64,000 nucleotides of DNA from Lentilactobacillus parabuchneri DSM 5707 = NBRC 107865 (GCF_001435315.1 NZ_AZGK01000001.1:249476-313475); one strand, 5' to 3'; positions 8,196 through 17,801 are shown, numbered from the stretch's first letter. The notes: generated from the sequence alone by a model not told the origin. Translations and numbers: made by a program.

Positions 8196-9254
8196 ATGGA
8201 TTTAGAAACGCTTTGCCTCATCTTTGGAAGTTCAACGCAATACCGGCGGATTAAGGCCATGAAAAACGCACTGATTGGCAGACGAACGGTTTCTAATCTT
8301 TACTGGGCATTGCAGTACGACATGTTGGACTTTGTGGATAGCCTGCATGGCCAGCAATTTGGCGATGATCAACAAGTTGCCCTGAAACTTTCTCAAGCCG
8401 GTTTGATTGTGGTTGACGACCGTCTTCAGTTTAAATTAACAAAGAAGGGACAGGCGATCCACGATGACTACACGGCTCAATTATTGCCGCTGAAATACTT
8501 GGGAGTATCGTCACGGTTTGATGTCAATCGGTTTGCACAAAGGTTTGTTTTTGCTTCGCAGATCGTTTCGGAATACAGTTACGCCAATCATAAATACTAT
8601 CCCCAATCCCTTGGCTACTATGATGATCAACTTTTGAAACACTGGTTCATTGCGAATAAACGGCAGAACCTACCGAAGCAATTTCATGATTTGTTGAGGG
8701 GCTTTTTAAGCCGTTTAGATAATGACCAGCGCGCTGAAGTCTTTGTTCAGAGTTTAATTGGTCACCACTTTTCTGGTATGACTGAAGACCAGCTGGCTGA
8801 TTCACTCAAAACCAGGCCAGCCATTATCGAAATCCAGTGGCTGCAGCTTTACGGGATGTTATTATTGTTGATTCAAAAACATCCTCAACCCAACCCCTTC
8901 ATGCAATTAACGGCTGGATTGGAAAAACCGGTCATCTCGAATAGCGCTAAAAAAACGTTTGAATTATACCGCCGACAAATGGTGCCCAGCATTGACCAAA
9001 TCGTGGCACAACGGCGGATTAAGCAGACCACGGTTTATGAACACCTCATCGAAGCGGCCATTATGGCGCCGGTTGCCCAATTCCCATATCAATCATTAAT
9101 TCAGCCGAAAACATTTCAACAGCTCACTTTGACCCAACCCGATGATGTTGCCAACTGGGCGTTTGATCAAGCAGCCGAAGAAGTTCCCGGGTTAAGTTTC
9201 TTCGAATTTCGATTGTTTCAAATTTATAGGAGTAAAACAGCACATGATGACTGA
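8196..9254 (+). CDS. ypbB: Helix-turn-helix protein YpbB, partner gene of recQ
   Basis: A 352-residue protein of the YpbB family, found immediately upstream of recQ in Bacillus and lactobacilli. The ATG at 8196 is preceded by GGGGGATCTT; an in-frame TTG at 8178 lies ahead of that site. The C-terminal region (about 275-345), with RRIKQTTVYEHLIEAAIM, matches the helix-turn-helix/HRDC-like segment predicted for the family. No enzyme motif is seen. The reading frame overlaps recQ by 11 bases, so the products are probably made together and may act together in recombination repair. That functional link is inferred from context only. Confidence 0.75.
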   Translation: MDLETLCLIFGSSTQYRRIKAMKNALIGRRTVSNLYWALQYDMLDFVDSLHGQQFGDDQQVALKLSQAGLIVVDDRLQFKLTKKGQAIHDDYTAQLLPLKYLGVSSRFDVNRFAQRFVFASQIVSEYSYANHKYYPQSLGYYDDQLLKHWFIANKRQNLPKQFHDLLRGFLSRLDNDQRAEVFVQSLIGHHFSGMTEDQLADSLKTRPAIIEIQWLQLYGMLLLLIQKHPQPNPFMQLTAGLEKPVISNSAKKTFELYRRQMVPSIDQIVAQRRIKQTTVYEHLIEAAIMAPVAQFPYQSLIQPKTFQQLTLTQPDDVANWAFDQAAEEVPGLSFFEFRLFQIYRSKTAHDD

Positions 9255-10695
9255 TCTAAAAGTTGCCTTAAAAAAATATTTTGGTTTTGATCACTTTCGG
9301 CCTGGTCAAGAAGCGATCCTTCAGTATCTGTTAAATGGTCAAAATACGTTGGCGGTATTGCCGACAGGTGGTGGAAAGACCTTGCTGTATCAATTGTATG
9401 GTGCACTCACCCATCAGCGGGTGGTGATTGTCTCGCCTTTGATTTCGTTGATGCAAGATCAAGTCAGTCGGTTGCAATACCTGGGATCAAAGCGGGTGGT
9501 TGCGTTGACTTCGGCACTTGATTTTCACGAAAAGGCGGTCATTATCGACCACTTGAACCAGTATCAATTTATTTATGTTTCGCCGGAAATGCTGGCTCAC
9601 CCCGACATCTTAAACCGGATGGCCCACCTAAACGTTGGCCTGTTGGTGATTGATGAGGCCCACTGCATCTCAGAGTGGGGCCCGGATTTTCGACCTGACT
9701 ATTTAAAATTGGGGCAGGTTCGCCAAAAGCTCGGCCAACCGTTGACCTTGATGATGACCGCCACGGCCACGCCATTTGTCCGCCAAGATATTTTGAATCA
9801 TTTGAATTTTCAAACAGCCAAGCCCAAACAAGTCCTGCTGCCGATTAACCGCAAGAATATTTTTTTGAGTGCTCAAATTTGCCAGGACCAAAAACATAAG
9901 GATCAAACGCTGTTGGAGCTTGTCCAAACGTTAAACGGCGCAGGGATCATTTATTTTTCCAGTAAAAAGCAGGCCGAACAAGTTGCCGACATGCTGAATC
10001 AAAAAACCGATCGCAAAGTGATGGCTTACCATGGCGGAATGGATCATCAGCGCCGATTTCATATTCAACAACAGTTCATGGATGGCAATTTGGATATTGT
10101 CTGTGCGACGAGTGCTTTTGGAATGGGAATCGATAAGGACGACGTGCGGTTTGTTATTCATTATCATTTACCGGCCAATATTCAAAGTTATGTCCAAGAA
10201 ATTGGTCGCTGTGGGCGGGATCAAAAACCCAGTTTGGCCATTTTGTTGTATGAGCCAAATGACCGGTATTTACAGCTTAACCTGATTGACCATACCATTC
10301 CAGATATTGGGGTAGTTGACTACCTTTATCAACACCCCAAAGCGCTAAACGATGATGATCAGTTCAGAGTCATCAAGTATTATTTTGACAAGGGGCTTTC
10401 ATTTGAGTCGGTCCAGCGGGTATTTGATCAAGCTAAACGTCGCCGAATCGCCGAGCTTTCCGCAATGGTCAATTATGTTTATCATCCTGGTTGTCGGAGA
10501 ACGCAACTTTTAGATTACTTTGATGAAGACGTATCAGATAATGATCGGACCTTTTGTTGCGATCATGACTCGGATTTTTGGGGGGATTGGCGGAATTTTA
10601 ATCAAAAATACTTGAAAGTTTCTTCAACAACCGGGCCAATTCAATCAAAAGATTGGCGTCAAGTCATCGATCAGCTGTTTTTATTAAAAAATTAA
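9244..10695 (+). CDS. recQ: ATP-dependent DNA helicase RecQ (short form)
   Basis: A 3'-to-5' DNA helicase of superfamily 2. The 483-residue protein shows Walker A LPTGGGKTLLYQ (Lys45), motif Ia VVIVSPLISLMQDQ, the DEAH box VIDEAHCISEWG, motif III MTATATP, and motif VI EIGRCGRDQKPS. It ends soon after the RecQ-C-terminal zinc region and has no HRDC domain, like the short Bacillus form. In the zinc region one cysteine (GCRRTQLLDYF) is followed by FCCDHD rather than the usual C-x2-C-D-x-C, so the last ligand appears to be Asp. It overlaps ypbB by 11 bases. Confidence 0.93.
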   Translation: MMTDLKVALKKYFGFDHFRPGQEAILQYLLNGQNTLAVLPTGGGKTLLYQLYGALTHQRVVIVSPLISLMQDQVSRLQYLGSKRVVALTSALDFHEKAVIIDHLNQYQFIYVSPEMLAHPDILNRMAHLNVGLLVIDEAHCISEWGPDFRPDYLKLGQVRQKLGQPLTLMMTATATPFVRQDILNHLNFQTAKPKQVLLPINRKNIFLSAQICQDQKHKDQTLLELVQTLNGAGIIYFSSKKQAEQVADMLNQKTDRKVMAYHGGMDHQRRFHIQQQFMDGNLDIVCATSAFGMGIDKDDVRFVIHYHLPANIQSYVQEIGRCGRDQKPSLAILLYEPNDRYLQLNLIDHTIPDIGVVDYLYQHPKALNDDDQFRVIKYYFDKGLSFESVQRVFDQAKRRRIAELSAMVNYVYHPGCRRTQLLDYFDEDVSDNDRTFCCDHDSDFWGDWRNFNQKYLKVSSTTGPIQSKDWRQVIDQLFLLKN

Positions 10696-10759
10696 GATAA
10701 AATGATTGCAATTAATGATAAAATAAGTTTGTCTATATTCTGATCAAAGGGGGGTCAAT

Positions 10760-11395
10760 ATGAAGTCCAACGATGAACAACATAAAACCGATCAAGATCA
10801 ACCATGGAACCAAACGTTTTCTGAGGATCGTGATGAAAATGGTCATCTCTCTCGGGTTAAGCTGAGAAAGCAAAGCCAAAACCATCATTTAATTACCGTT
10901 GTTTTAGCCGCCCTGATTATTATTGTGGCGGTCGTCGCATTGGTTTACGGCCTGGTTCGCCAAAGTGCGATGGGAAATGATACCAAGAGTGCTGCCTCAT
11001 CATCCGTGACAGTTGTGCGACAGGATTCTGCAAAAAAAAAATCATCATCACCAAAAACGACAGCCAAGAAGGCTAAGTCTGATGTAAAGCAACCGAAAAA
11101 GGCCGCTGTGACTCAGTCGAAGTCTGCTTCAACAAGTCAGCAAACCGCTAAGCCGCGATCATCGTCGACAAGCCAGTCGAAAAGCAGCTTAACCGCTCAA
11201 AACCAGAAAACAACTTCAACAGCTAAAAAAGCGACTAGTTCGACCAGCGGCCACAAATACGTAACCGTTAAAGCAGGACAGGGGATGTTTCGGGTTGCTT
11301 ATAATAACGGCCTTACGACGGCTCAGTTAATGCAAATGAACGGGTTGACGTCAAGCTCTCAGCTTTATCCGGGCCAGCGGCTGCGGGTCAGGTAG
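10760..11395 (+). CDS. Membrane-anchored LysM protein, YpbE-like
   Basis: A 211-residue protein with a cytoplasmic polar N-terminus (1-40), one membrane segment near 41-65 (LITVVLAALIIIVAVVALVY), a long Ser/Lys/Thr/Gln-rich linker (about 72-162) and a C-terminal LysM domain (about 165-211, KYVTVKAGQGMFRVAYNNGL and LYPGQRLRV). It should sit in the membrane with the LysM domain binding cell-wall glycan. It occupies the place of B. subtilis ypbE, between recQ and cmk. AAGGGGGG precedes the ATG. No catalytic domain is present; the function is unknown beyond probable wall binding. Confidence 0.85.
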   Translation: MKSNDEQHKTDQDQPWNQTFSEDRDENGHLSRVKLRKQSQNHHLITVVLAALIIIVAVVALVYGLVRQSAMGNDTKSAASSSVTVVRQDSAKKKSSSPKTTAKKAKSDVKQPKKAAVTQSKSASTSQQTAKPRSSSTSQSKSSLTAQNQKTTSTAKKATSSTSGHKYVTVKAGQGMFRVAYNNGLTTAQLMQMNGLTSSSQLYPGQRLRVR

Positions 11396-11427
11396 TACAA
11401 ATAAATTGTTAGGTAAGGAATGTTAGA

Positions 11428-12105
11428 ATGCGAAAGAATGGATTACAAGTCGCCATTGATGGACCGGCATCTGCCGGTAAAAGTACAGTCGCCAAACGAG
11501 TGGCAAAACAATTTCATTATATTTACTGTGATACCGGCGCCATGTATCGGGCAATCACGCTAAAAGCGATCCGGTCCGGGGTTTCATTTGACGATGTCGA
11601 TGAAATCGCAAAAATTGTTAAGGCTTCCAAAATTACCTTTGAACCGGCAGACGACGGTCAGAAGGTTTTTATTGACGGCAAAGAAATTACCGAAGCGATC
11701 CGCCAAGAAGACGTGACCAACTCGGTATCGGCGGTCGCTGCAATTGCTGCCGTTCGAGAGGAACTGAGCGCACAACAACAAGCAATCGCCAAGGACGGTG
11801 GGATTGTAATGGATGGCCGGGATATCGGCACGTCTGTTTTACCAAATGCCGAAGTGAAGATCTTTTTGATTGCCAGTGTTGAAGAGCGCGCTCAACGACG
11901 ATATAAAGAAAACATTCAAAAAGGGATCAATACACCCCTTAATGAATTACAATTAGAGATAGAAGCAAGAGATTATAAAGATTCTCACAGAAAAATTTCA
12001 CCATTGACAAAAGCCGATGATGCTGTGGAGATTGATACAACCTCACTTTCTATCAATCAAGTTGTCGAAAAAATCGCTGAAGTTATAAATAAAACATTGA
12101 AATAG
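11428..12105 (+). CDS. cmk: Cytidylate kinase
   Basis: Phosphorylates CMP and dCMP to the diphosphates in pyrimidine metabolism. The 225-residue product has the P-loop IDGPASAGKSTVAKRVA near residues 10-26, the CMP-binding motif YCDTGAMYRAITL near 36-48, MDGRDIGTSVLPNAEVKIF near 128-147 and the lid segment AQRRYKENIQKG. Length is typical. It precedes rpsA, the same pairing as in Bacillus and Escherichia coli. A weak GTAAGGAATG site lies ahead of the ATG. Confidence 0.96.
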   Translation: MRKNGLQVAIDGPASAGKSTVAKRVAKQFHYIYCDTGAMYRAITLKAIRSGVSFDDVDEIAKIVKASKITFEPADDGQKVFIDGKEITEAIRQEDVTNSVSAVAAIAAVREELSAQQQAIAKDGGIVMDGRDIGTSVLPNAEVKIFLIASVEERAQRRYKENIQKGINTPLNELQLEIEARDYKDSHRKISPLTKADDAVEIDTTSLSINQVVEKIAEVINKTLK

Positions 12106-12120
12106 CAACTAATTGGTCAA

Positions 12121-12149
12121 TTGACTGGTAATATTGGTCGATTTAAGAT
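12121..12149 (+). promoter_or_regulatory. Predicted promoter of rpsA
   Basis: TTGACT (12121-12126) and TAAGAT (12144-12149) are separated by 17 bases, ahead of the strong ribosome site CAAGGAGG for rpsA. It suggests independent, high expression of rpsA from cmk. Confidence 0.6.
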
Positions 12150-12188
12150 AAAATTATGATTAGAGTTGTTTCAAGGAGGAATTGTTTG

Positions 12189-13433
12189 ATGAGTGAAAAT
12201 GCAAATAACGATAAGAACGATCTATTGAACGCTTTAAACAGCGTTAATGAAGTAAAAGTTGGTGACGTTGTAACTGGTGAAGTATTGGCCAAGGACGACA
12301 ACCAACAATTAATTGTGGGTATTGAAGGTTCAGGCGTTGAAGGCGTTGTGCCACCACGCGAACTGTCATCCTCACAAAATGTTGATGATATTAAGCAGGG
12401 CGACAAGTTGAAGCTGGTTGTAACTTCCCGTATCGGAAGCGACAAAGAAGGCGGAAGCTTCCTGCTTTCATCACGTCGTTTGGAAACCCGTAAAGTTTGG
12501 GACGAATTGGCTGAAAAGTCAAAGAACGACGAAACCATTACTGCCAAAGTCAGCCAAGCTGTTAAAGGCGGCTTGGTTGTTGACGCCGGCGTTCGTGGCT
12601 TCATCCCAGCTTCAATGATTTCCGACCATTATGTTGATGATTTGAATCAATTTAAAGGTCAAGAACTTGAGCTTAAGATTATTGAAATTGATCCAGTTGA
12701 AAACCGATTAATTCTTTCTCACAAGTCAATTGTTCAGGCTGAAAAGGCTGAAGAACGTGAGAAATTGATGGAGACGCTTCACGAAGGTGATGTTGTTGAA
12801 GGAACTGTTGCCCGTTTGACCAACTTTGGTGCCTTTGTGGACCTTGGTGGCATGGACGGATTGGTTCACGTTTCTCAAATCGCCTACGAACGAGTTGACA
12901 AGCCGTCAGATGTCCTTAAAGTTGGTCAACAAGTTAAGGTTAAGGTCTTGTCTGTTGACTTCGACCGTAACCGAATTTCACTTTCAATCAAACAAACTCT
13001 TCCAGAACCTTGGGACGGAATCGAAGAAAAAGCTCCTGTTGGCAGCGTTCTTGAGGGAACTGTTAAGCGCCTCGTTGACTTTGGTGCTTTCGTTGAAGTA
13101 TTCCCTGGTGTTGAAGGTTTAGTTCATATTTCTCAGATTGCTCATGAACACATTGACACACCTGCCGATGTTTTGAAGGTTGGCGAAAAGATTCAAGTTA
13201 AGGTTCTTGATGTTGATACCGACAGAAAGCGTTTGGCATTATCAATCAAGGCTTTGACTGATGCACCTGAAGAAGAATCCAAACCAAAGAAGTCTTCTAA
13301 CAAACGGCCATCACGTAAGTCTAACGACCGTTCAATCAGCAATGCACCTGAAGAAGAAACTGGCTTTACTTTAGGTGATCTCATTGGTGACGAATTGAAA
13401 AAATCCGGCAGCAATGATGACGATAACAAATAA
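12189..13433 (+). CDS. rpsA: 30S ribosomal protein S1 homologue
   Basis: RNA-binding protein of the S1 family, involved in mRNA engagement by the 30S subunit; the Firmicute form is shorter than in Proteobacteria. The ATG at 12189 is preceded by CAAGGAGG at the normal distance; an in-frame ATG upstream at 12156 lies before this site. The 414-residue product holds four S1 repeats, beginning near residues 20, 106, 194 and 279 (VGDVVTGEVLAKDD; ITAKVSQAVKGGLVVDAG; EGDVVEGTVARLTNFGAFVD; VGSVLEGTVKRLVDFGAFVE), then a basic and acidic tail. Codon bias is strong. Confidence 0.93.
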   Translation: MSENANNDKNDLLNALNSVNEVKVGDVVTGEVLAKDDNQQLIVGIEGSGVEGVVPPRELSSSQNVDDIKQGDKLKLVVTSRIGSDKEGGSFLLSSRRLETRKVWDELAEKSKNDETITAKVSQAVKGGLVVDAGVRGFIPASMISDHYVDDLNQFKGQELELKIIEIDPVENRLILSHKSIVQAEKAEEREKLMETLHEGDVVEGTVARLTNFGAFVDLGGMDGLVHVSQIAYERVDKPSDVLKVGQQVKVKVLSVDFDRNRISLSIKQTLPEPWDGIEEKAPVGSVLEGTVKRLVDFGAFVEVFPGVEGLVHISQIAHEHIDTPADVLKVGEKIQVKVLDVDTDRKRLALSIKALTDAPEEESKPKKSSNKRPSRKSNDRSISNAPEEETGFTLGDLIGDELKKSGSNDDDNK

Positions 13434-13452
13434 TTGAGACTTTAAATTTTGA

Positions 13453-13500
13453 AAAGGGGCTGGAAACAAAACGTAAGTTTTGTCCCAGCTCCTTTCTTTC
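13453..13500 (+). terminator. Terminator-like hairpin between rpsA and der
   Basis: The imperfect arms AAGGGGCTGGAAACAAAAC and GTTTTGTCCCAGCTCCTTT have the loop GTAA and are followed by CTTTCT. The GGGGCTGG...ACAAAA pattern recurs in other hairpins of this window, at 23383, 48871 and 49030 and more loosely at 37694, so it belongs to a repeated family. Confidence 0.75.
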
Positions 13501-13529
13501 TGAATTACTTAAGCAAAGGAGGGATTTAT

Positions 13530-14837
13530 ATGGCACTGCCTACAGTTGCATTTATTGGGCGCCCAAATGTCGGAAAATCGACCATTTTTAATCGAATTGC
13601 CGGCGACCGGATCTCAATTGTTGAAGATACCCCGGGTGTGACGCGTGACCGAATTTATTCACACGGTGAATGGCTCGCAACTAAATTTGCAATGATCGAC
13701 ACAGGGGGAATTCAAATTAGTGATGCCCCATTTAGTACACAAATTAAAAACCAGGCGGAGATTGCAATTGACGAAGCAGACGTCATTGTCTTTATCGTCA
13801 GTGGCAAAGAAGGCTTAACAGCCGATGATGAACAGGTTGCCAAGATTTTATATCGGAGCGATAAACCGGTTGTTCTAGCAGTCAATAAAGTCGACAACCC
13901 TGAAAGCCGAGAAGATATCTATGAATTTTACTCATTAGGTTTTGGTGATCCAATGCCCATTTCCGGTGTTCATGGTCTGGGATTGGGGGATTTGCTCGAT
14001 AAAGTTGTTGAGAAGTTTCCTAAAAATGAAGGCACACCAGAAAATGACGATATTCGCTTCAGTATTATCGGTCGGCCAAACGTCGGCAAATCATCGTTGG
14101 TGAATGCGATTCTCGGAGAAGACCGGGTAATTGTGTCAAACATTGCCGGAACTACCCGAGATGCGATCGACACGCGTTTTGAAGCAGACGGTATGAAGTT
14201 TACCATGGTCGATACTGCCGGAATTCGTAAGCGGGGCAAGGTTTACGAGAACACAGAACGTTATAGTGTCATGCGGGCAATGAAGGCAATTGATCAAAGC
14301 GACGTGATTTTATTTGTGATGAATGCTGAAGAAGGTATTCGTGAACAGGACAAAAAAGTTGCCGGGTATGCCCATGAAGCTGGTAAAGCGATTATTACCG
14401 TTGTGAACAAATGGGATACCTTGAAAAAGACCAACCATACCCAACAGGATTTTGAGACACTGATTCGAAACGAATTTCAATATATGGCCTATTCGCCAAT
14501 TATCTTTGTTTCGGCCGTCACCAAACAGCGAATTGAAAAGCTGCCGGCCTTAATCAAACAAGTTTATGATAATCACGAAAAGCGGGTTCAATCTTCTGCG
14601 TTGAACGATGTGATCATGGATGCCGTGTCGGTTCATCCAACGCCGACCGTAAATGGAAAACGACTGCGGATTTATTACGCCACTCAGGTGAAATCCGGGC
14701 CACCAACCTTTGTGGTGTTTGTCAATAATCCAGACTTGATGCATTTTTCTTATGTTCGGTTCCTGGAGAACCAAATTCGGGATAACTTTGACTTTACTGG
14801 AACGCCAATCAAAATCATCAAGCGAAGCCGAAAATAA
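13530..14837 (+). CDS. der: Ribosome-associated GTPase Der (EngA)
   Basis: Essential GTPase for 50S subunit maturation. The 435-residue protein contains two GTPase domains, each with G1 motif GRPNVGKS (near residues 10 and 181). Also visible are the G3 motifs DTGG and DTAG, NKVD and NKWD for guanine recognition, and the C-terminal KH-like domain (about 350-435, ending [12 protein letters not shown]). The ATG at 13530 follows AAAGGAGGG; the open frame extends upstream through the intergenic hairpin, which is not coding. It follows rpsA as in Bacillus. Confidence 0.96.
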   Translation: MALPTVAFIGRPNVGKSTIFNRIAGDRISIVEDTPGVTRDRIYSHGEWLATKFAMIDTGGIQISDAPFSTQIKNQAEIAIDEADVIVFIVSGKEGLTADDEQVAKILYRSDKPVVLAVNKVDNPESREDIYEFYSLGFGDPMPISGVHGLGLGDLLDKVVEKFPKNEGTPENDDIRFSIIGRPNVGKSSLVNAILGEDRVIVSNIAGTTRDAIDTRFEADGMKFTMVDTAGIRKRGKVYENTERYSVMRAMKAIDQSDVILFVMNAEEGIREQDKKVAGYAHEAGKAIITVVNKWDTLKKTNHTQQDFETLIRNEFQYMAYSPIIFVSAVTKQRIEKLPALIKQVYDNHEKRVQSSALNDVIMDAVSVHPTPTVNGKRLRIYYATQVKSGPPTFVVFVNNPDLMHFSYVRFLENQIRDNFDFTGTPIKIIKRSRK

Positions 14838-14908
14838 GCCGATTTTGACCGATTCTTAACAAAATCTTGATTTTTCGGGGTTTATCGGCACTAAATTTGG
14901 CAAAAGCA

Positions 14909-15029
14909 TTGCAATGACAACGTTCTTATGCTATCTTTGAAAAAGAAATGATGCTTCAAAAAGGCGTTGTTTTAGCATTTTGAATTTGTGAGAATTTGAT
15001 TTGCAATGTTTTACATACCTATCTTTGAG
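14909..15029 (+). repeat. Imperfect direct repeat in the hup upstream region
   Basis: TTGCAATG followed about 16-20 bases later by CTATCTTTGA occurs at 14909-14940 and again at 15001-15029. The first copy resembles a promoter (TTGCAA, then TATGCT/TATCTT). The second copy ends at the hup ribosome site. It could be a duplicated promoter or a protein-binding repeat. Confidence 0.45.
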
Positions 15030-15045
15030 GGAGGTGAATACACTC

Positions 15046-15321
15046 ATGGCAAACAAAGCAGAATTAGTAACCGATGTTGCAGCTGCAACTGGTTTAACTA
15101 AAAAAGACGCTACATCAGCTGTGGATGCAGTATTTGAATCAATCCAAGCTAGTTTAGCAAAAGGTGACAAGGTTCAATTAATCGGTTTCGGTAACTTCGA
15201 AGTACGTCAACGTGCCGCTCGTAAGGGCCGTAACCCACAAACAGGTCAAGAAATTCAAATTCCTGCAAGCAAAGTACCAGCTTTCAAACCTGGTAAGGCG
15301 CTCAAGGATGCTGTTAAATAG
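15046..15321 (+). CDS. hup: DNA-binding protein HU
   Basis: Abundant nucleoid protein that bends DNA without strong sequence preference. The 91-residue product begins [20 protein letters not shown] and contains the family signature [20 protein letters not shown] near residues 46-65, and ends with [16 protein letters not shown]. The ATG at 15046 follows GGGAGGTG; the open frame upstream is leader sequence. Codon use is highly biased, fitting high expression. A terminator follows directly. Location after der is typical in the low-GC Gram-positives. Confidence 0.97.
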   Translation: MANKAELVTDVAAATGLTKKDATSAVDAVFESIQASLAKGDKVQLIGFGNFEVRQRAARKGRNPQTGQEIQIPASKVPAFKPGKALKDAVK

Positions 15322-15329
15322 TATTCATC

Positions 15330-15369
15330 TGTTAAGCCAGAACGGCATTTGTCGGGCTGGCTTTTTTAT
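15330..15369 (+). terminator. Terminator of hup
   Basis: AAGCCAG and CTGGCTT arms enclose ACGGCATTTGTCGGG and are followed by six Ts. It starts about 12 bases after the hup stop codon. Confidence 0.8.
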
Positions 15370-15387
15370 TTACTTTGGAGGACAAAT

Positions 15388-16650
15388 ATGAGCTATTCAA
15401 AAACCGCGTTAGATCAACTTGAGGCTGGCCAAATCGATGATTACAAAGAATCATTGAAAAAAGCTTTGGCAAATGACTCCGATGATATGTTGTACTCGTT
15501 AGCTGAAGAAGTGTATTCACTGGGATTTTCAAAAGATGCCAGTACCATCTATGAACACCTGGCTCAAAAATATCCTGAAGACGATGGCTTAAAGATTAAC
15601 TTGGCTGAATTGGCAATCGATGATGATCACGATGATCAAGCACTCAACTATTTATCTCAAGTAGCCCCGGATTCGGACGAATATGTCCGTTCCTTGATGG
15701 TGGCGGCCGATTTGTACCAGACCCAGGGAATGTTTGAGATTAGTGAACAAAAGCTCTTGGCGGCCCAAAAATTGGCGCCTGACGAGGATGTCATTAAATT
15801 TGCTCTGGCAGAATTTTATTTCACGACCCGAAACTATCGTAAAGCAATCAATTTGTATCTGGATCTCATCAAATCCGGCACTTTGGAAATGTCTGCCGTG
15901 AATTTGATTGAGCGGCTTGGCGTTTCATATGCTGAAATCGGCAAGTTCGAGCAGGCTTTGGGGTACCTTGAACAGATCAAGCCAATTCACATGAATAGCG
16001 ATGTTAAATTTGAATTAGCATTTACTTATTTCAACCTCAAAGAGTATCAAAAAGCGATCAAGGCCTTCCAAGATCTACGCGACTCAGATCCGCAATACAG
16101 TTCACTTTATCCCTACTTGGCGGATGCCTATGTCAACTTAAAACGAGTTGACGAAGCTTTAAAGGCAATTCAAGAAGGCATTTCAATTGATCAGTTCAAC
16201 GAAAAAATTTGGCAGAAAGCGGGTCAAATTGCACTGATGGACAATGAGGACGAACTGGCTTTGACGTATTTCAAAAAAGGCCATGAAATCGCCCCTGAGG
16301 ACGTTGAACTGCTGACCTTACTATCTGACTGGTATATCGCTCACGAACGCTACAGCGACAATTTAGCGCTGTTAGAAGCAGTTTCCGATGAACACGTCGT
16401 CGACGCCCATCTTGCATACAACCTGGCACAATCATATCAAGATGCCGGAAACATCAAAAAAGCCGACCAAAACTATGAACTAGCGGCTCATGAATTAAGC
16501 GACAATCCTGACTTTTTAAAGCACGCCGCGCTGTTTTATCGTGAAGCGGGGCAATTAGAACCCGAACGAAAATACCTGAAGAAGTATTTGGACCTGGTTC
16601 CAGGCGATATTGAAATGGCTTCAATGTATGAAGAAGACCAAGACTTGTAA
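15388..16650 (+). CDS. Tetratricopeptide-repeat protein, YpiA-like
   Basis: A 420-residue acidic protein made almost entirely of TPR-type helical pairs; repeats such as YRKAINLYLDLIKSG, FEQALGYLEQIKPIH, YQKAIKAFQDLRDSD and VDEALKAIQEGISID are spaced about 34 residues apart. There is no signal peptide or membrane segment, so it is probably cytoplasmic and mediates protein contacts. Its position after hup matches ypiA of B. subtilis. The ATG at 15388 follows TTGGAGGAC; the upstream open frame crosses the hup terminator. Partners are unknown. Confidence 0.85.
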   Translation: MSYSKTALDQLEAGQIDDYKESLKKALANDSDDMLYSLAEEVYSLGFSKDASTIYEHLAQKYPEDDGLKINLAELAIDDDHDDQALNYLSQVAPDSDEYVRSLMVAADLYQTQGMFEISEQKLLAAQKLAPDEDVIKFALAEFYFTTRNYRKAINLYLDLIKSGTLEMSAVNLIERLGVSYAEIGKFEQALGYLEQIKPIHMNSDVKFELAFTYFNLKEYQKAIKAFQDLRDSDPQYSSLYPYLADAYVNLKRVDEALKAIQEGISIDQFNEKIWQKAGQIALMDNEDELALTYFKKGHEIAPEDVELLTLLSDWYIAHERYSDNLALLEAVSDEHVVDAHLAYNLAQSYQDAGNIKKADQNYELAAHELSDNPDFLKHAALFYREAGQLEPERKYLKKYLDLVPGDIEMASMYEEDQDL

Positions 16651-16728
16651 AGATGAAAACAGAACGGGGAAACGACGATTGGACATGGAAGTCATCGTGG
16701 CCCACACTCTGACTAACTTAAAAGATAA

Positions 16729-16778
16729 AACAAAGGATCTGATCCCACGGCAAGCGCGTGAACCAGATCCTTTTTCAA
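16729..16778. terminator. Bidirectional terminator between TPR gene and yitT
   Basis: AAAGGATCTG and CAGATCCTTTTT form a strong stem with A-rich and T-rich flanks on both sides. The two neighbouring genes converge on it, so it can serve both strands. Confidence 0.8.
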
Positions 16779-16781
16779 CGT

Positions 16782-17672
16782 CTATAATAATTTAAAGCGT
16801 TTCGGTCGTTTATACGTGAATCCTTCACCAATCGCTTCGTTGACCTCGATAATTGAAATAAAGGCTTCTTCATCGATGGACTCGACTAATTTTTTGAGGG
16901 TATGCAGTTCGCTTGGGGAAACCACACAGTAAACGACCTGCTTTGATTTGTGTGAATAGCCGCCTTCAGCATTCAGAAACGTCACGCCGCGGCTGAGTTC
17001 GTCTTGAATGGCGGTTGAAATTCGCTCCGATTCATTACTGATAATCAAGATTCCGCGGGCTGTGTAGGCACCACGTTGGGTAAAGTTGACAATCATTGAA
17101 AAAATCCAAACATAAATCAAGGTGTAGGCCATTTGGCGGACGTTTAGATAAATGAGTGACGACAACAGTACCAAGACATCAATCGTTAACAGGGTCTGTC
17201 CCATTTGAACGCCTTTGAAACGTTCAAACAGCCGGGCAACAATGTCAACACCACCAGTGGTACCGCCGAACCGGTAAACAATGCCACAGCCAAAGCCGCC
17301 AAACAAGCCGGCACCGATCGCTGAAAGCAACAGATCATGATCAAGATTAATGACGATGGGGACCCGCTGCCAGATCCAAAGAAAAACCGCCAACACAATG
17401 GTTCCGTACAAAGTATAAAACATATCTTTTTTTCCTAAAAATCGGTAGCCAATCGCAAACAAGGGAATATTGACCAGGATGGTTGAATAAGCCGGGTCAA
17501 TGTGAAATAACGCTCGCAGGATCAGCGTAATACCCGTAACGCCACCATCGGCCAAGTGATTATAAATGTTAAAAAAGACGATTCCAAATGAATAAATTGC
17601 CGTCCCGGCCGCAATGACCAGCAGATCAACGATTGAAATATCAAGGTTGAAGCGGCTTTGTTTTTTCTCCAT
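16782..17672 (-). CDS. YitT/YpjC-family membrane protein (DUF2179)
   Basis: The 296-residue product has about five to six membrane segments in its first 200 residues (for example LVIAAGTAIYSFGIVFFNIY, then the GGVTGITLILRAL and GGFGCGIVYRFGGTTGGVDI motifs of the family). A soluble C-terminal DUF2179 domain follows (YSHKSKQVVYCVVSPSELHT). The start at 17672 follows GGGAGGTAAC; an in-frame ATG 12 codons upstream lies before this site. The transport or signalling role of the family is not established. It is transcribed away from cca. Confidence 0.85.
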   Translation of the reverse strand: MEKKQSRFNLDISIVDLLVIAAGTAIYSFGIVFFNIYNHLADGGVTGITLILRALFHIDPAYSTILVNIPLFAIGYRFLGKKDMFYTLYGTIVLAVFLWIWQRVPIVINLDHDLLLSAIGAGLFGGFGCGIVYRFGGTTGGVDIVARLFERFKGVQMGQTLLTIDVLVLLSSLIYLNVRQMAYTLIYVWIFSMIVNFTQRGAYTARGILIISNESERISTAIQDELSRGVTFLNAEGGYSHKSKQVVYCVVSPSELHTLKKLVESIDEEAFISIIEVNEAIGEGFTYKRPKRFKLL

Positions 17673-17801
17673 CGTGTTACCTCCCGCGTTTATCTGACAA
17701 CTTATCATATCAATTGTACTTCAGGATTGGCAATGATTGTGGTGATCTTTTTCTTTCACTGCAAATTCTGTTAGAATTGTCAGAGGATAAACTAAAAATG
17801 G

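Noticed and set aside
16610-16795. 61-codon open frame after the TPR gene
   Set aside because: It starts inside the TPR gene and runs through the terminator hairpin, with no ribosome site.
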